Assembly (NCBI GenBank): GCA_023262965.1 | Contig: JALQXX010000008.1 | Coordinates: 1 to 42,195, forward strand | Length of the DNA: 42,195 bases | Origin: Candidatus Marinamargulisbacteria bacterium | GTDB lineage: Bacteria; Margulisbacteria; Marinamargulisbacteria; UBA817 | Direction: 5' to 3' | Shown: piece after piece, positions 25,620 to 35,289 of the stretch | How the letters are laid out: each line of letters begins with the position of its first letter | Numbering within the stretch: the stretch's first letter is position 1 | The notes under the pieces: model-generated | Database searches by the model: none | Told to the model about the DNA's origin: nothing | Seen by the model: the letters and a program-made list of their open reading frames with translations, nothing else | Made by a program: the position numbers and the translations under genes

Positions 25620-28015
25620 ACCTCAAAGGAGTCGACTTGAATCGCTTCGCCCCTCCTCTCCTCAGCCTTACGAATCGCCAAAGCCTCTCCATGGGACACA
25701 ATTTTAGCCGCCACCGCCGCATCCAAAACCTGCAAGGTATGTTTTTTCTTAGGCAATACCTTCGCTTTAACCGCCTTTCGTATACGGGCCAACGGTTCTT
25801 TTATAGCGATCAATTGGCGATACGTATCATCTAATTGACTAATGCCCGGTTTATCCGCTGTCGACACATGCGACCCTTGAATCATACTGTCCCGCAAGGC
25901 CACATTATTTTGAATGGCCAGTGCGACGTCTCTACCCAAGGCATCGGACGGCTGCTTCCCTAACGGTATCAACCGATACAAGGGCGCTACAAACCATCGC
26001 GTTACCAACCCCATGTTCTCAAAATACCCAATCACCGCTACATGCACATTATAAAAACAATGCGCCAGTGCCCACCGAATCACCGGCCTTAACGCCTTAT
26101 TATCGGCATTTTTTTCAGCGTAAGCCAAAGTACTGGTCGCCAAATACATCCATGACAACATATCGGCCAAACGCCCCGTAATCATCTGCTTCGCCTTCAA
26201 TGCCCCACCAAAATACAGCATCGCGATATCCGCTAACAAGGCAAACACGGCTGATGACCACACCAAACGGCGCTTATAGGCTGAAAAAGTGCCACCATAA
26301 TGGCAGGACAATAATCCGCCCGATAGCGTCAAAAATGTAACCCGCATCTTGGTGCGAATCACATGCCGAATATGGCCAAAAAAGGCCCGGTCAAATTTCC
26401 GATAATCGCCCGACTCCGCAGCCGATACCTCGTCATAGGCATACGGGTGACACCGCAGTGCACCTTGCCCAAAAATAATTAAGGTCCGTGTTAATATATT
26501 CGCACCTTCCACCGTTATTCCAATCGGTGCCGCTTTATACGCACTGGCCACCACATTCCGCGGGCCCTGCGTAATCCCCGCACCCCCCAAAATATCCATA
26601 CTATCGTTTACAATTGTCCGAAATAATTCCGTGGATTGCCACTTGATAATGGCCGATACCACCGACGGCTTCTCTCCCTGATCAATCGCCCCACAGGTAT
26701 AGTCCCGGGCCGCTTGCAATAATACCGTTTTTCCAACAATCCGCGCTAATGGCTCATGAATACCCTCAAATTGCCCAATCGCCATACCAAATTGCTCACG
26801 AATCACCGCAAAAGCACTCGTGGCCGCTGTCATGGTCTTCGCACCCCCCACACTCAAGGACGGCAACGAAATACCACGCCCTGCCGATAAACAATCCATT
26901 AACATGGACCACCCATTTCCAACACCGGCAGCTTCCCCAATAATGCAGCTTATTGGCATGACCACGTCCGTTCCCGTTGTTGGGCAATTAACAAAGGGCA
27001 CTCCCAATGGATCGTGTCGCCGTGATACATCCACTCCCGGTGTATTAGTCGGGATCAGCGCGCAGGTAATACCCCTCTCAACCGCACCACCCAATAGTTT
27101 GTCTGGGTCACGCAACAAAAAGGCCAACCCAATAATGGTGGATATTCCCGACAACGTAATCCATCGCTTATTCCAATTGAATCGTATGTATAATTCCCCA
27201 TCATTCCCTTTAAATACGACCCCATTTGATTGCAATCCCCCGGCGTCCGACCCAGCTGTTGGCTCAGTTAACCCAAAACAGGGGATTTCGTCACCCGTCG
27301 CCAATCGGCGTAAATATCGGTCCTTTTGGGCCTGTGTCCCATAATGCAATAACAATTCCGCCGGCCCCAAGGAATTGGGTACCATCACCGTAATGGCTAC
27401 GGTAGGCGATACCGAAGCAATGGCTTCAATCACCCGACTATGCCCCAACGCCGATAATTCCAATCCCCCATACGCCCTGGGAATAATCATCCCCAAAAAT
27501 CGATGCTCTTTAATAAAGGCCCATATATGGTCCGGAATCGCTTTTTGCTCCTGAATCTCCCAATCATTAATGAGCTCACAAAGCTGCGCAACGGGCCCAT
27601 CCAAAAAGGCCTGCTCATCGGGTGACAGAGGCCGCAAATGTTGTGACATCAGTGTTTTCATAGACGGATCCCCCGAAAACAACTCTTTGTCCATCCATAC
27701 TGTCCCCGCATCCAAAGCCGCTTTCTCGGTAGCCGATACCTTCGGAAACAATCGCAGGCGATTCGCAACCGTCATAATCATACGCGACACGGTTGGGGCC
27801 CGTAAAATTGGGAGTGTTATAAATGCCAATACCGCGGCCACCACACCAACAATAGAGACCGGTACCTGATAGGCAACCAATGCGCCAATGATCGCCAATG
27901 CCAACGCCACACTCGGCACCCGAAACGCAATAACCCCCAAAACCAACCCGATGCCAATAGCCACCTTCGCCCCTGTTGATAACGACAATATAAGTAGTAA
28001 ATTATGTATTAGCAT
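25595..28015 (-). CDS. fadE: Membrane acyl-CoA dehydrogenase FadE
   Basis: FAD enzyme for the first oxidation of fatty acid beta-oxidation, of the long FadE type (806 residues; E. coli about 814). Two or three N-terminal hydrophobic segments (about 6-75), then the dehydrogenase core: VPNSLGPAELLLHYG, CFGLTEPTAGSDAGG, ITLSGISTIIGLAF, ITCALIPTNTPGV, MDILGGAGITQGPRN and TVEGANILTRTLIIFGQGA, followed by the extended FadE C-domain. ATG 28015 has AAAGGA and begins 1 base after the fadJ stop. The C-terminus VAASGFPD is encoded in an inverted-repeat element, so the natural tail has probably been replaced. Confidence 0.95.
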   Translation of the reverse strand: MLIHNLLLILSLSTGAKVAIGIGLVLGVIAFRVPSVALALAIIGALVAYQVPVSIVGVVAAVLAFITLPILRAPTVSRMIMTVANRLRLFPKVSATEKAALDAGTVWMDKELFSGDPSMKTLMSQHLRPLSPDEQAFLDGPVAQLCELINDWEIQEQKAIPDHIWAFIKEHRFLGMIIPRAYGGLELSALGHSRVIEAIASVSPTVAITVMVPNSLGPAELLLHYGTQAQKDRYLRRLATGDEIPCFGLTEPTAGSDAGGLQSNGVVFKGNDGELYIRFNWNKRWITLSGISTIIGLAFLLRDPDKLLGGAVERGITCALIPTNTPGVDVSRRHDPLGVPFVNCPTTGTDVVMPISCIIGEAAGVGNGWSMLMDCLSAGRGISLPSLSVGGAKTMTAATSAFAVIREQFGMAIGQFEGIHEPLARIVGKTVLLQAARDYTCGAIDQGEKPSVVSAIIKWQSTELFRTIVNDSMDILGGAGITQGPRNVVASAYKAAPIGITVEGANILTRTLIIFGQGALRCHPYAYDEVSAAESGDYRKFDRAFFGHIRHVIRTKMRVTFLTLSGGLLSCHYGGTFSAYKRRLVWSSAVFALLADIAMLYFGGALKAKQMITGRLADMLSWMYLATSTLAYAEKNADNKALRPVIRWALAHCFYNVHVAVIGYFENMGLVTRWFVAPLYRLIPLGKQPSDALGRDVALAIQNNVALRDSMIQGSHVSTADKPGISQLDDTYRQLIAIKEPLARIRKAVKAKVLPKKKHTLQVLDAAVAAKIVSHGEALAIRKAEERRGEAIQVDSFEVAASGFPD

Positions 28016-28016
28016 G

Positions 28017-30131
28017 CTAATCCTTTCGATAAAATAATGTGTTGTCTTTAGCCATTGTTTGTAAATATGAACAGGGTGCAAATCGCGTATGCACCCTTTG
28101 GGCCAATTGCGTGAGCCGATCCACAATACCATGAATGCCAACCGCATCGGCATATCGCAGCAACCCGCCTCGAAATGGGGGAAATCCAGTTCCCATCACC
28201 ATGGCCATGTCCAGTAACTGGGGCGAAGCAACCACCTTTTCGTCCAAACATCGCGCGGCTTCATTCACCATAATCAACAATAATCGATCTCGTATGACCT
28301 CGGATTCTGATGGGGATACCCGATGCTTCTGATTAATCGACAATCGATCATACAACGCATCATGCGGAACCGTCTTTTTTGATGTATGAATATAAAAACC
28401 CATTCCCGATTTTTTGCCCAAAAATCGATCAGCGGTTACCAATTGATCCAATACCTTGGGCACCATCATGCGATCCCCATAACCCGCCTCCAATACGGTC
28501 AACACATGCAAACCAATATCCAACCCTACCTCGTCGGCTAAGGCCAATGGCCCAATGGGCATACCAAACGCCGTTGCAATCCGATCAATTTTTGCAATTG
28601 GGTAGCCCTCTAACAGGATATGAATAGCCTCATTCACATAGGGCAGCAACAACCGATTCACCAAAAAGCCCGGGCAGTTTTTAACAATAATAGGGAATTT
28701 TTTATTGGCAATCACCATACGGCACACATCGGCCACTACATCCGGCGACGTCTGCTCAGACGGTATAATTTCTACCAACGGCATTTTATGAACGGGACTA
28801 AAAAAATGAATTCCCAAAAATCGCTGCGGATTTTTGAGGCACGTGGCCATATCATCAATCGATAATGACGATGTATTGGTTGCAATAATCGCCTGCTCAT
28901 CCACATGCCGCTCGATTGTGGCCAAAACCTCTTGTTTAAGGGCCATTTTTTCGGGCACCGCCTCAATAACCAAATCCATTATCTCAAACCCCAAATAGGT
29001 AACCGTACCGGTCATGCGTCGTCGCATAACCATGGCCTCTCTGGCGGTGATTTTTTTGCGCTTGACCCCTTTTTGAATAATGGCCGACGCGGCACTGTAG
29101 CCTTTATAAATCATCGACCAGGACATGTCCATAAATCGCACGGCCTGACCATGATTAATGAACCACCACCCAATGCCACCCCCCATTAACCCCGCTCCAA
29201 TGACCCCAACCTGATGGATGGATCGCTGCGTTATTCCGGAAGGCACCTGCTTTTTAACCGACTCTTGGGCAAAAAATAAGGCGATTAAATATTGAGGAAT
29301 GGGTGCCGCTACCAATGCTTTAATAGCGTCACGCTCCCGAATCAACCCATCGCGTAACGACCCACGATGCGTTTTTAATACCACATCCAAGGCCATTAAT
29401 GGTGCCGGATACATTCCCTTTGTGGTTTTAATGATAGCCGACCGCACCATCCGCCGAACAATGCTATTAAAAAATGGCAGATACGTCATCACACGCACCC
29501 ATCGGGAGGGACACCGCCGTTTCAATTGCTTGGATTGAATCCATTGGTTCAGGGACGCCTGACCAAACGCTGCCGATACCATCGCATCGGCTAGCCCCAT
29601 GGCCAATGCCCGTTTCCCCGAAACCGGCTTACCCGACACAATGTGCTGAATGGCAGGTAAAACACCAATCCGTTTGGGCAACCGTTGCGTACCGCCCCAT
29701 CCGGGAATAATCCCCAAATTCACTTCCGGCAACCCCAACCGCACCGTATCGGCATTGGTAACCACCACATAATCGCAGGCCAATGCAAATTCCAAGCCGC
29801 CTCCTAAGGCCGCCCCGTTAATAAGCGCCACCGTTTTGGCTGATAAGGCCGCCCATCGGTTAAATACCTCTTGGCCACGGGAAATCAGTGCCGCCACATC
29901 ATCCGCAGATGTCGCAGACTGCAGTTCCCGAATATCCGCCCCCGCTATAAACACCCCTTTTTTGGCGCTCTCAACCACCACCCACTGCACCGCCGGCGCC
30001 GCGTCAAGCGTGTTGATTAGCTGATCCAATTCATCGAGTAGGCTACGCCCAAAGGTATTCACCGCCTCCCCTGGCTGATCAATCGTGACGTAGGCAAAGG
30101 CATCCTTATAAACAACCGTTAGTGCCGTCAT
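28017..30131 (-). CDS. fadJ: Enoyl-CoA hydratase / 3-hydroxyacyl-CoA dehydrogenase FadJ
   Basis: Bifunctional beta-oxidation enzyme, 704 residues. N-terminal crotonase domain: GADIREL, ALGGGLEFALACDY and LPEVNLGIIPGWGGTQRLP. Then a dehydrogenase domain with NAD motif GVIGAGLMGGGIGWW, NTSSLSIDDMA, GIHFFSPVHKMPLVEII and NCPGFLVNRLLLPY. The start ATG 30131 overlaps the fadI stop by 4 bases; an in-frame start at 30179 would lie inside fadI and add unrelated residues. Length and pairing with a FadI-type thiolase favour FadJ over FadB. Confidence 0.95.
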   Translation of the reverse strand: MTALTVVYKDAFAYVTIDQPGEAVNTFGRSLLDELDQLINTLDAAPAVQWVVVESAKKGVFIAGADIRELQSATSADDVAALISRGQEVFNRWAALSAKTVALINGAALGGGLEFALACDYVVVTNADTVRLGLPEVNLGIIPGWGGTQRLPKRIGVLPAIQHIVSGKPVSGKRALAMGLADAMVSAAFGQASLNQWIQSKQLKRRCPSRWVRVMTYLPFFNSIVRRMVRSAIIKTTKGMYPAPLMALDVVLKTHRGSLRDGLIRERDAIKALVAAPIPQYLIALFFAQESVKKQVPSGITQRSIHQVGVIGAGLMGGGIGWWFINHGQAVRFMDMSWSMIYKGYSAASAIIQKGVKRKKITAREAMVMRRRMTGTVTYLGFEIMDLVIEAVPEKMALKQEVLATIERHVDEQAIIATNTSSLSIDDMATCLKNPQRFLGIHFFSPVHKMPLVEIIPSEQTSPDVVADVCRMVIANKKFPIIVKNCPGFLVNRLLLPYVNEAIHILLEGYPIAKIDRIATAFGMPIGPLALADEVGLDIGLHVLTVLEAGYGDRMMVPKVLDQLVTADRFLGKKSGMGFYIHTSKKTVPHDALYDRLSINQKHRVSPSESEVIRDRLLLIMVNEAARCLDEKVVASPQLLDMAMVMGTGFPPFRGGLLRYADAVGIHGIVDRLTQLAQRVHTRFAPCSYLQTMAKDNTLFYRKD

Positions 30132-31426
30132 TCGCCCGCCTCCACATAAAACGACGCCCCTTGCCCCCCACCAATACACAGTGTGGCCAAGCCCCGCCGC
30201 TGGTCCCGACGCCGCAGTTCATATAATAATGTCATCACAATCCGCTGCCCTGTTGCTGCCAAGGGATGGCCCAGCGCAATCGCTCCGCCATTCACGTTGA
30301 GCCGATCCGTATCAATCGCACCCAATGCGGTGGTATCGTTCAAGTGGTCACGCGCAAATTGTTCCGATTCAAAGGCCCGAACATTTCCCAACACCTGGGC
30401 CGCAAACGCTTCATTCAGTTCCATTAAATCCACATCAGCCATGGATAGCCGGTATTTTTTAAAGAGTTTATGGGTTGAAAACACCGGTCCCAATCCCATG
30501 GTTTTGGGATCGCACCCGGCATAAGCATAGCCCGAAATATACCCCAAAGGTCGCAGGCCACGGGCTTTAGCGGTGGACTCCCGCATAAGGACCATCGCCC
30601 CTGCGCCATCGGTTAACTGACTGGAACTGCCCACCGTTACTGTACCAAAGCGGCGATCAAAGTAGGGCTTTAATTTTTGCAGGGCCTCGATGGTTTGGTT
30701 AGCACGCGGTCCATTATCGGCCATAATGGGCTCATTGGACGTATGGTTTTGATCCGGATACACCGGCACAATTTCGGTATTTAAATAGCCCGCATCCATT
30801 GCCTGAGCCGCTCGATGATGGGAGGTATTGGCCCATTCATCTTGCTCCAATCGGGAAATATTAAAAAGTGAGGCAATATTTTCGGCGGTTTGCCCCATAA
30901 TTAAACCGCAGGTTGGGTCGGTTAACCCCACCTGCAAGGCCATTACGGGCGCCAAATGCCGCAACCGAAACGATGCCAAAACCGCCAATCGCTGCGCAGG
31001 GGTTTTGGCCATGTACAATCGCTCAAAAAAACGCTTCATAGCGGGGCCAAATAGCAGCGGGTAGTTGGACATGGATTCCACTCCTGCCGTCACAATAATA
31101 TCCGCTTCTCCCAATAACAAGCGCTGGGCCGCTGTAGACAAGGCCTCCATACCCGATGCGCAATTGCGATGCACCGTTACCGCCGGGACATGCTCGGGAA
31201 TCCCCGCATTTAAGGCAATCACACGCCCTACATTCGCCGCGTGGGCGGGTTGGCCGCAACAGCCCACAATCACATCATCCACCTCGTTGGGCCGTATCTT
31301 GGCTTGCAATAAGGCCTCTCTGAGGGGAATAACCCCCAATTGGTCCGCGTCTATCGCGGCCAACTGGGTCCCCATCTTACAAAATGGTGTCCGTACCCCA
31401 CTGGCTACGGCAATACGCTCTGTCAT
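30128..31426 (-). CDS. fadI: 3-ketoacyl-CoA thiolase FadI
   Basis: Last step of beta-oxidation, releasing acetyl-CoA. 432 residues, close to E. coli FadI. Catalytic cysteine in HRNCASGMEAL, GVESMSNYPLL, MGQTAENIA, ELNEAFAAQVLG, the histidine in NGGAIALGHPLAATGQR and the second cysteine in CIGGGQGASFYVE. Overlaps fadD and fadJ by 4 bases (ATGA) on each side, so expression of the three is tightly coupled. Confidence 0.96.
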   Translation of the reverse strand: MTERIAVASGVRTPFCKMGTQLAAIDADQLGVIPLREALLQAKIRPNEVDDVIVGCCGQPAHAANVGRVIALNAGIPEHVPAVTVHRNCASGMEALSTAAQRLLLGEADIIVTAGVESMSNYPLLFGPAMKRFFERLYMAKTPAQRLAVLASFRLRHLAPVMALQVGLTDPTCGLIMGQTAENIASLFNISRLEQDEWANTSHHRAAQAMDAGYLNTEIVPVYPDQNHTSNEPIMADNGPRANQTIEALQKLKPYFDRRFGTVTVGSSSQLTDGAGAMVLMRESTAKARGLRPLGYISGYAYAGCDPKTMGLGPVFSTHKLFKKYRLSMADVDLMELNEAFAAQVLGNVRAFESEQFARDHLNDTTALGAIDTDRLNVNGGAIALGHPLAATGQRIVMTLLYELRRRDQRRGLATLCIGGGQGASFYVEAGE

Positions 31427-33150
31427 AGTAATTGTCCTTTCTTTTGGGTCATATAGAGTGTGTCGATACGATCCCGGTATTTATTAGCAATAACCCCGCG
31501 CCGCAATTTGAGGGTGGGGGTTAGTTCATGGGTATCAATGCCCCAATCATCCGATAAAATGGCCACCTTCTTGATGGTTTCAAAGGGCGCCAATTCCCGA
31601 GAGTACCGCTGAATATCCTGCATAATAAGGGTCTGAACCGCCGGATCATCGGCCGATACCGATCGCCCTATTGCCGCAAAAACCGCATCCATATGCGGCA
31701 CTACCAACGCCACCAAATAGGAATGATTCTCCCCCACAACCATAATATGTTGGATGAATGCCGAATGGGCCGCAGCGGCCTCCACCCGCAATGGGCTGAC
31801 ATTTTTGCCGTTTGACAAAACAATTAATTCTTTTTTTCGACCGGTAATGTACACGTAGCCTTCCGTATCGATTCGGGCCAAATCACCGGTTTTAAAATAC
31901 CCATCCTCTGTGAAAACCCCGTCGTTGGGAACGTTCCCATAGCCAGAAAACACACTCGGCCCTTTCACCGTTAACTCCCCATCATCGTCAATGCGCACCG
32001 TTATATTGGGCAAGGGTTTCCCCACCGATCCCACACGCTGATCAAAATTCGCTGTAATAATAGGGGATGTTTCGGTTAGCCCATACCCTTGAATCACGGG
32101 CAAGCCAATGGCATTAAAAAACACTTCAATTTTGGGGAGCAATGGGGCCCCTCCGGATACCAAAAACCGGACCCGATTGCCCAATCGTTTGTGAATCGTC
32201 GCAAATACCGCCCGATGCGCCAGAGACCGCAACCATCCGGTTTTTTGATGCTGCCCAATCCATAACGCCAATGTCAACACAACCCCCTTGATGCCTTGAG
32301 CATTGGCATACACCCGTTGATACACTTTCTCGTACAATCGTGGCACACTAATTAGGCATGTGGGTTTGGCGATGGCCACGTCCCGCACCACCGTATCAAT
32401 GGATTCGGCATAATAAATCGTTGCCCCCACCCCTAACACACAAATGCACCCCACCGTCCGCTCAAAAATATGCGACAATGGCAAAAACGATAGCACCGAA
32501 TCATCGGATGTAATGGGTAAATTATGGTGAATGCCCTGATAATTATAAACAATATTAGCATGGGTTAACGGCACTGCCTTGGGAATACCCGTGGTCCCCG
32601 ATGTGTAGAGAATGGTCATCACATCGGCCATGCGATTGGCCTGCCAGAGCTCTGGCGTTACAGCCTGAATGGCCGGATCAAGGGCCGCTGCCACCTCAAA
32701 AGACGTTGCATGGGGGGGGATCGTTTTGTCACCCGCATTTTTGGCAATGTACACCAGCGTTTTCATATCCCCCAAATCGTCTTGATGGGCACTCAAGCGG
32801 GGATAGTTCGCCGCGTCAATCACCATACCATCCAGTTTGGCATGCGCAAAAATATCCCGTAGTTGATCATCCCCGATTGTGGGGTAAATGGGCACCGATA
32901 CGGATCCGTGCAATTGAATCGCCAAATCGGATACCAGCCACGGCCACCCGTTCCCCGCCCATATACCAATACGTCCCGGCTTGGGCATGGTTGCCGCCAA
33001 ATGCCGATACAAGGCCTCGGCATGACGCCCCATATCGTGATAAGTGATCATGCAATACGCCCCGTCAACCAAATACCCTAGGGCCGGCTTCGTCGGATTG
33101 GTGCAAATGCGTTGGTATACAATGTCTAAAACACTATTCACAAATGACAT
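31423..33150 (-). CDS. fadD: Long-chain acyl-CoA synthetase (AMP-forming)
   Basis: Activates fatty acids to acyl-CoA using ATP, feeding the downstream fad genes. 575 residues of the FAA1/FadD15 type: P-loop ILYTSGTTGIPKAVPLTHAN, SFLPLSHIFERT, GYGLTETSPIIT, GELTVKGPSVFSGYG, YFKTGDLARIDTEGYVYITGRKKELIVLSNGKNVSP. First gene of fadD-fadI-fadJ-fadE. The ATG has no clear ribosome binding site. A perfect ATTTAAAA/TTTTAAAT inverted repeat lies about 70 bases upstream and could control the operon. Confidence 0.94.
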   Translation of the reverse strand: MSFVNSVLDIVYQRICTNPTKPALGYLVDGAYCMITYHDMGRHAEALYRHLAATMPKPGRIGIWAGNGWPWLVSDLAIQLHGSVSVPIYPTIGDDQLRDIFAHAKLDGMVIDAANYPRLSAHQDDLGDMKTLVYIAKNAGDKTIPPHATSFEVAAALDPAIQAVTPELWQANRMADVMTILYTSGTTGIPKAVPLTHANIVYNYQGIHHNLPITSDDSVLSFLPLSHIFERTVGCICVLGVGATIYYAESIDTVVRDVAIAKPTCLISVPRLYEKVYQRVYANAQGIKGVVLTLALWIGQHQKTGWLRSLAHRAVFATIHKRLGNRVRFLVSGGAPLLPKIEVFFNAIGLPVIQGYGLTETSPIITANFDQRVGSVGKPLPNITVRIDDDGELTVKGPSVFSGYGNVPNDGVFTEDGYFKTGDLARIDTEGYVYITGRKKELIVLSNGKNVSPLRVEAAAAHSAFIQHIMVVGENHSYLVALVVPHMDAVFAAIGRSVSADDPAVQTLIMQDIQRYSRELAPFETIKKVAILSDDWGIDTHELTPTLKLRRGVIANKYRDRIDTLYMTQKKGQLL

Positions 33151-33221
33151 CCGCTAATATGAGTGCGGTGATAACCCCCGCTGACTATAATGATCATATG
33201 GTGTAGTGTACCAGAATCGGG

Positions 33222-33247
33222 ATTTAAAAAACCAGACTATTTTAAAT
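33222..33247. promoter_or_regulatory. Putative operator between fadD and the M23 peptidase gene
   Basis: ATTTAAAA (33222-33229), 10-base spacer, TTTTAAAT (33240-33247): a perfect 8+8 dyad, suitable for a dimeric repressor of the TetR or GntR type. It sits in the 158-base divergent region. The regulator is not in this window. An AT-rich dyad can occur by chance. Confidence 0.35.
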
Positions 33248-33294
33248 AGCGATTGCCCCCGAATCCCATTTCAAAAAAAAATCCCCAAATGCGG

Positions 33295-33300
33295 TACACT
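33295..33300 (+). promoter_or_regulatory. Putative -10 box of the M23 peptidase gene
   Basis: TACACT followed by GGTAATAT and the ATG at 33309 (8 bases). No convincing -35 at 16-18 bases and no Shine-Dalgarno sequence. The 12 bases TACACTGGTAAT recur exactly before the lipoprotein gene at 38049-38060. Confidence 0.4.
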
Positions 33301-33308
33301 GGTAATAT

Positions 33309-34178
33309 ATGAACTGGCTCCTATCCGGATTTATCGTTTTGGTTACCGTGGTTTATGCCACCCCCTCTGTTACCATTGATGTATCCCCCCCGTCCCCCAA
33401 ACAAGGTGACCCATTATGGGTGACCGTAATCACCAACAAACCCATACAACACGTCGCAATACGCTTCAATAAACGCGCATTTAACGCCTTCCCATCGCCC
33501 ATTAAACCGGCATCGGTGTGGGTGGCCCCCATGGGCATTGATCGCTACACAGCTCCCCAATCCCTCCCCCTAAAAACAACCGTTACCTTCACCGACAACT
33601 CGGTCCACACCGATACCCGCTCGCTACTCATTCAAGATGCTCAATTTCTTCAGGAAAATATAACACTTAGCCCATCCAAAACCACCATTCATACCAACAC
33701 CAAAAGCCGTAACACCGAAACCGCGCGTATTGGCAAAGGGTTTCGAACCCTATCCCCGGAGCGGTATTTTTGGTTTCCATTCATATGGCCGGTTACCGGT
33801 CGTATTAGCTCGGTATTTGGCACGGAACGTCGCTATAACGGCCAGCCGGGCTGGAAACACGCCGGCATTGACATTGCCCAAAAAACCGGAACCCCTTTGA
33901 AGGCTACCGCGGGCGGACGGGTGATTTTGGCCGATGCCTTAACCGTGCATGGCAATACGGTTATGATCGATCATGGCTGGGGGATTGTTTCGATATACAA
34001 CCATATGGATACCCTGGCTGTTCAGGTGAATGATACCGTCAATCACGGGGATATTATTGGTACCGTGGGGGCTACAGGCGTGGCAACCGGCAGCCATGTC
34101 CACTTTGGGATTAGTATTCAAGGCGTCCGTGTGGATCCGACCGCTTGGCTGAAACTGTCCGCCGATATTGGGTTATAA
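33309..34178 (+). CDS. Exported M23-family (LytM-type) peptidase
   Basis: 289 residues: signal sequence (hydrophobic about 3-16, cleavage near VYA-T), an N-terminal beta-rich domain (about 20-110), a linker, and a C-terminal lysostaphin-like metallopeptidase. Zinc ligands are intact: H184 and D188 in HAGIDIA, H263 and H265 in GSHVHFG, so it should be active on peptidoglycan cross-links. Divergent from fadD and 63 bases before mreB, in keeping with a role in wall growth. Likely leaderless transcript. Confidence 0.9.
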   Translation: MNWLLSGFIVLVTVVYATPSVTIDVSPPSPKQGDPLWVTVITNKPIQHVAIRFNKRAFNAFPSPIKPASVWVAPMGIDRYTAPQSLPLKTTVTFTDNSVHTDTRSLLIQDAQFLQENITLSPSKTTIHTNTKSRNTETARIGKGFRTLSPERYFWFPFIWPVTGRISSVFGTERRYNGQPGWKHAGIDIAQKTGTPLKATAGGRVILADALTVHGNTVMIDHGWGIVSIYNHMDTLAVQVNDTVNHGDIIGTVGATGVATGSHVHFGISIQGVRVDPTAWLKLSADIGL

Positions 34179-34207
34179 AAAGCACCTTTTCATCGCGCAA
34201 TTGAATC

Positions 34208-34216
34208 TGATATACT
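34208..34216 (+). promoter_or_regulatory. Putative extended -10 promoter of mreB
   Basis: TGATATACT: a TATACT box (34211-34216) with the extended TG motif. No good -35, as expected for extended -10 promoters. The ATG at 34242 follows with AAGGAG between, so this mRNA has an ordinary leader. Confidence 0.5.
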
Positions 34217-34241
34217 AGCCATTAGTAAGGAGTTTGTAGTC

Positions 34242-35279
34242 ATGCGACGCGCACTAGTTAAGTTATTTCCATCCCTCAATTGTGACTTGGGTATCGATTT
34301 GGGTACCGCAAATGTTTTGGTTTTTGTACGTGGTCGCGGGGTGGTTATTCAAGAACCATCGGTCGTGGCATTGGACTCCAAACGCAATTTAGTGCTTGCC
34401 GTTGGGGATGATGCCAAGCGCATGATTGGCCGAACACCCGGAAATGTTATCGCTGTTCGTCCGCTTCGTGATGGGGTTATCGCCGATTTTGACATTACGG
34501 AAACCATGCTCAAACACTTCATTCGAAAGGCTTTGGATCGTAAAATTTTGGTTGCTAAGCCACGCATTATCATTGGGATTCCCTCTGGAATCACGGGTGT
34601 TGAAAAACGGGCCGTTTTGGATGCCGCCTACCAAGCGGGTGCGGGTGAGGCCTATTTGCTGGAAGAGCCCATGGCCGCCGCCATTGGCGCGTCGTTACCT
34701 GTTTCAGAACCCTCGGGTAGTATGATTGTGGATATCGGTGGGGGCACCACCGAAGTAGCCGTCATATCGTTGGGCGGCATTGTTGTGGCAAAATCCATTC
34801 GTGTAGCCGGTGACGAGATGGATGAAGCGATTATTTCTCACTGCCGTGAAAACTACCGTTTATTGGTTGGTGAACGCACGGCCGAGGATGTCAAAATTCA
34901 ATTGGGCTCCGCGGCTGAATGCGATGAAGAACGGTCGATGGAAGTACGCGGGCGCGACTTGGTGTCCGGGCTACCCAAAACTTTTACGTTCACCTCGGTT
35001 GAAATTCGGGATGCCTTAAAAGATACCATTTCCACCATTGTCGACGGCATTCGCCAAACCCTCGAAAAAACACCCCCTGAGTTATCTTCCGATATTATGG
35101 ATATGGGAATTACTTTAGCCGGTGGCGGGGCCTTACTCAAAGGCCTGGATCGCCATATTCAAGAACAAACCAATATTATAACCAAGATCGCCGAGGACCC
35201 CTTAAAATGTGTGGCATTGGGTACCGGAAAAGCCTTGGATGAAATCGAAGTCTTTAAAAAAGCCTTAATTTCGGATTAA
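34242..35279 (+). CDS. mreB: Rod shape-determining protein MreB
   Basis: Bacterial actin that organises the cell-wall elongation machinery. 345 residues with actin-fold motifs: [16 protein letters not shown] (phosphate 1), [42 protein letters not shown] (phosphate 2) and [14 protein letters not shown] (adenosine). Strong AAGGAG before the ATG. mreC and mreD, often next, are absent; hemW follows instead, 10 bases downstream. Confidence 0.98.
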   Translation: MRRALVKLFPSLNCDLGIDLGTANVLVFVRGRGVVIQEPSVVALDSKRNLVLAVGDDAKRMIGRTPGNVIAVRPLRDGVIADFDITETMLKHFIRKALDRKILVAKPRIIIGIPSGITGVEKRAVLDAAYQAGAGEAYLLEEPMAAAIGASLPVSEPSGSMIVDIGGGTTEVAVISLGGIVVAKSIRVAGDEMDEAIISHCRENYRLLVGERTAEDVKIQLGSAAECDEERSMEVRGRDLVSGLPKTFTFTSVEIRDALKDTISTIVDGIRQTLEKTPPELSSDIMDMGITLAGGGALLKGLDRHIQEQTNIITKIAEDPLKCVALGTGKALDEIEVFKKALISD

Positions 35280-35289
35280 TTCCATCGCC

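Noticed and set aside
28016-28153. Longer start for fadE
   Set aside because: The extra 46 residues lie inside fadJ and do not resemble FadE; ATG 28015 has a good AAAGGA.
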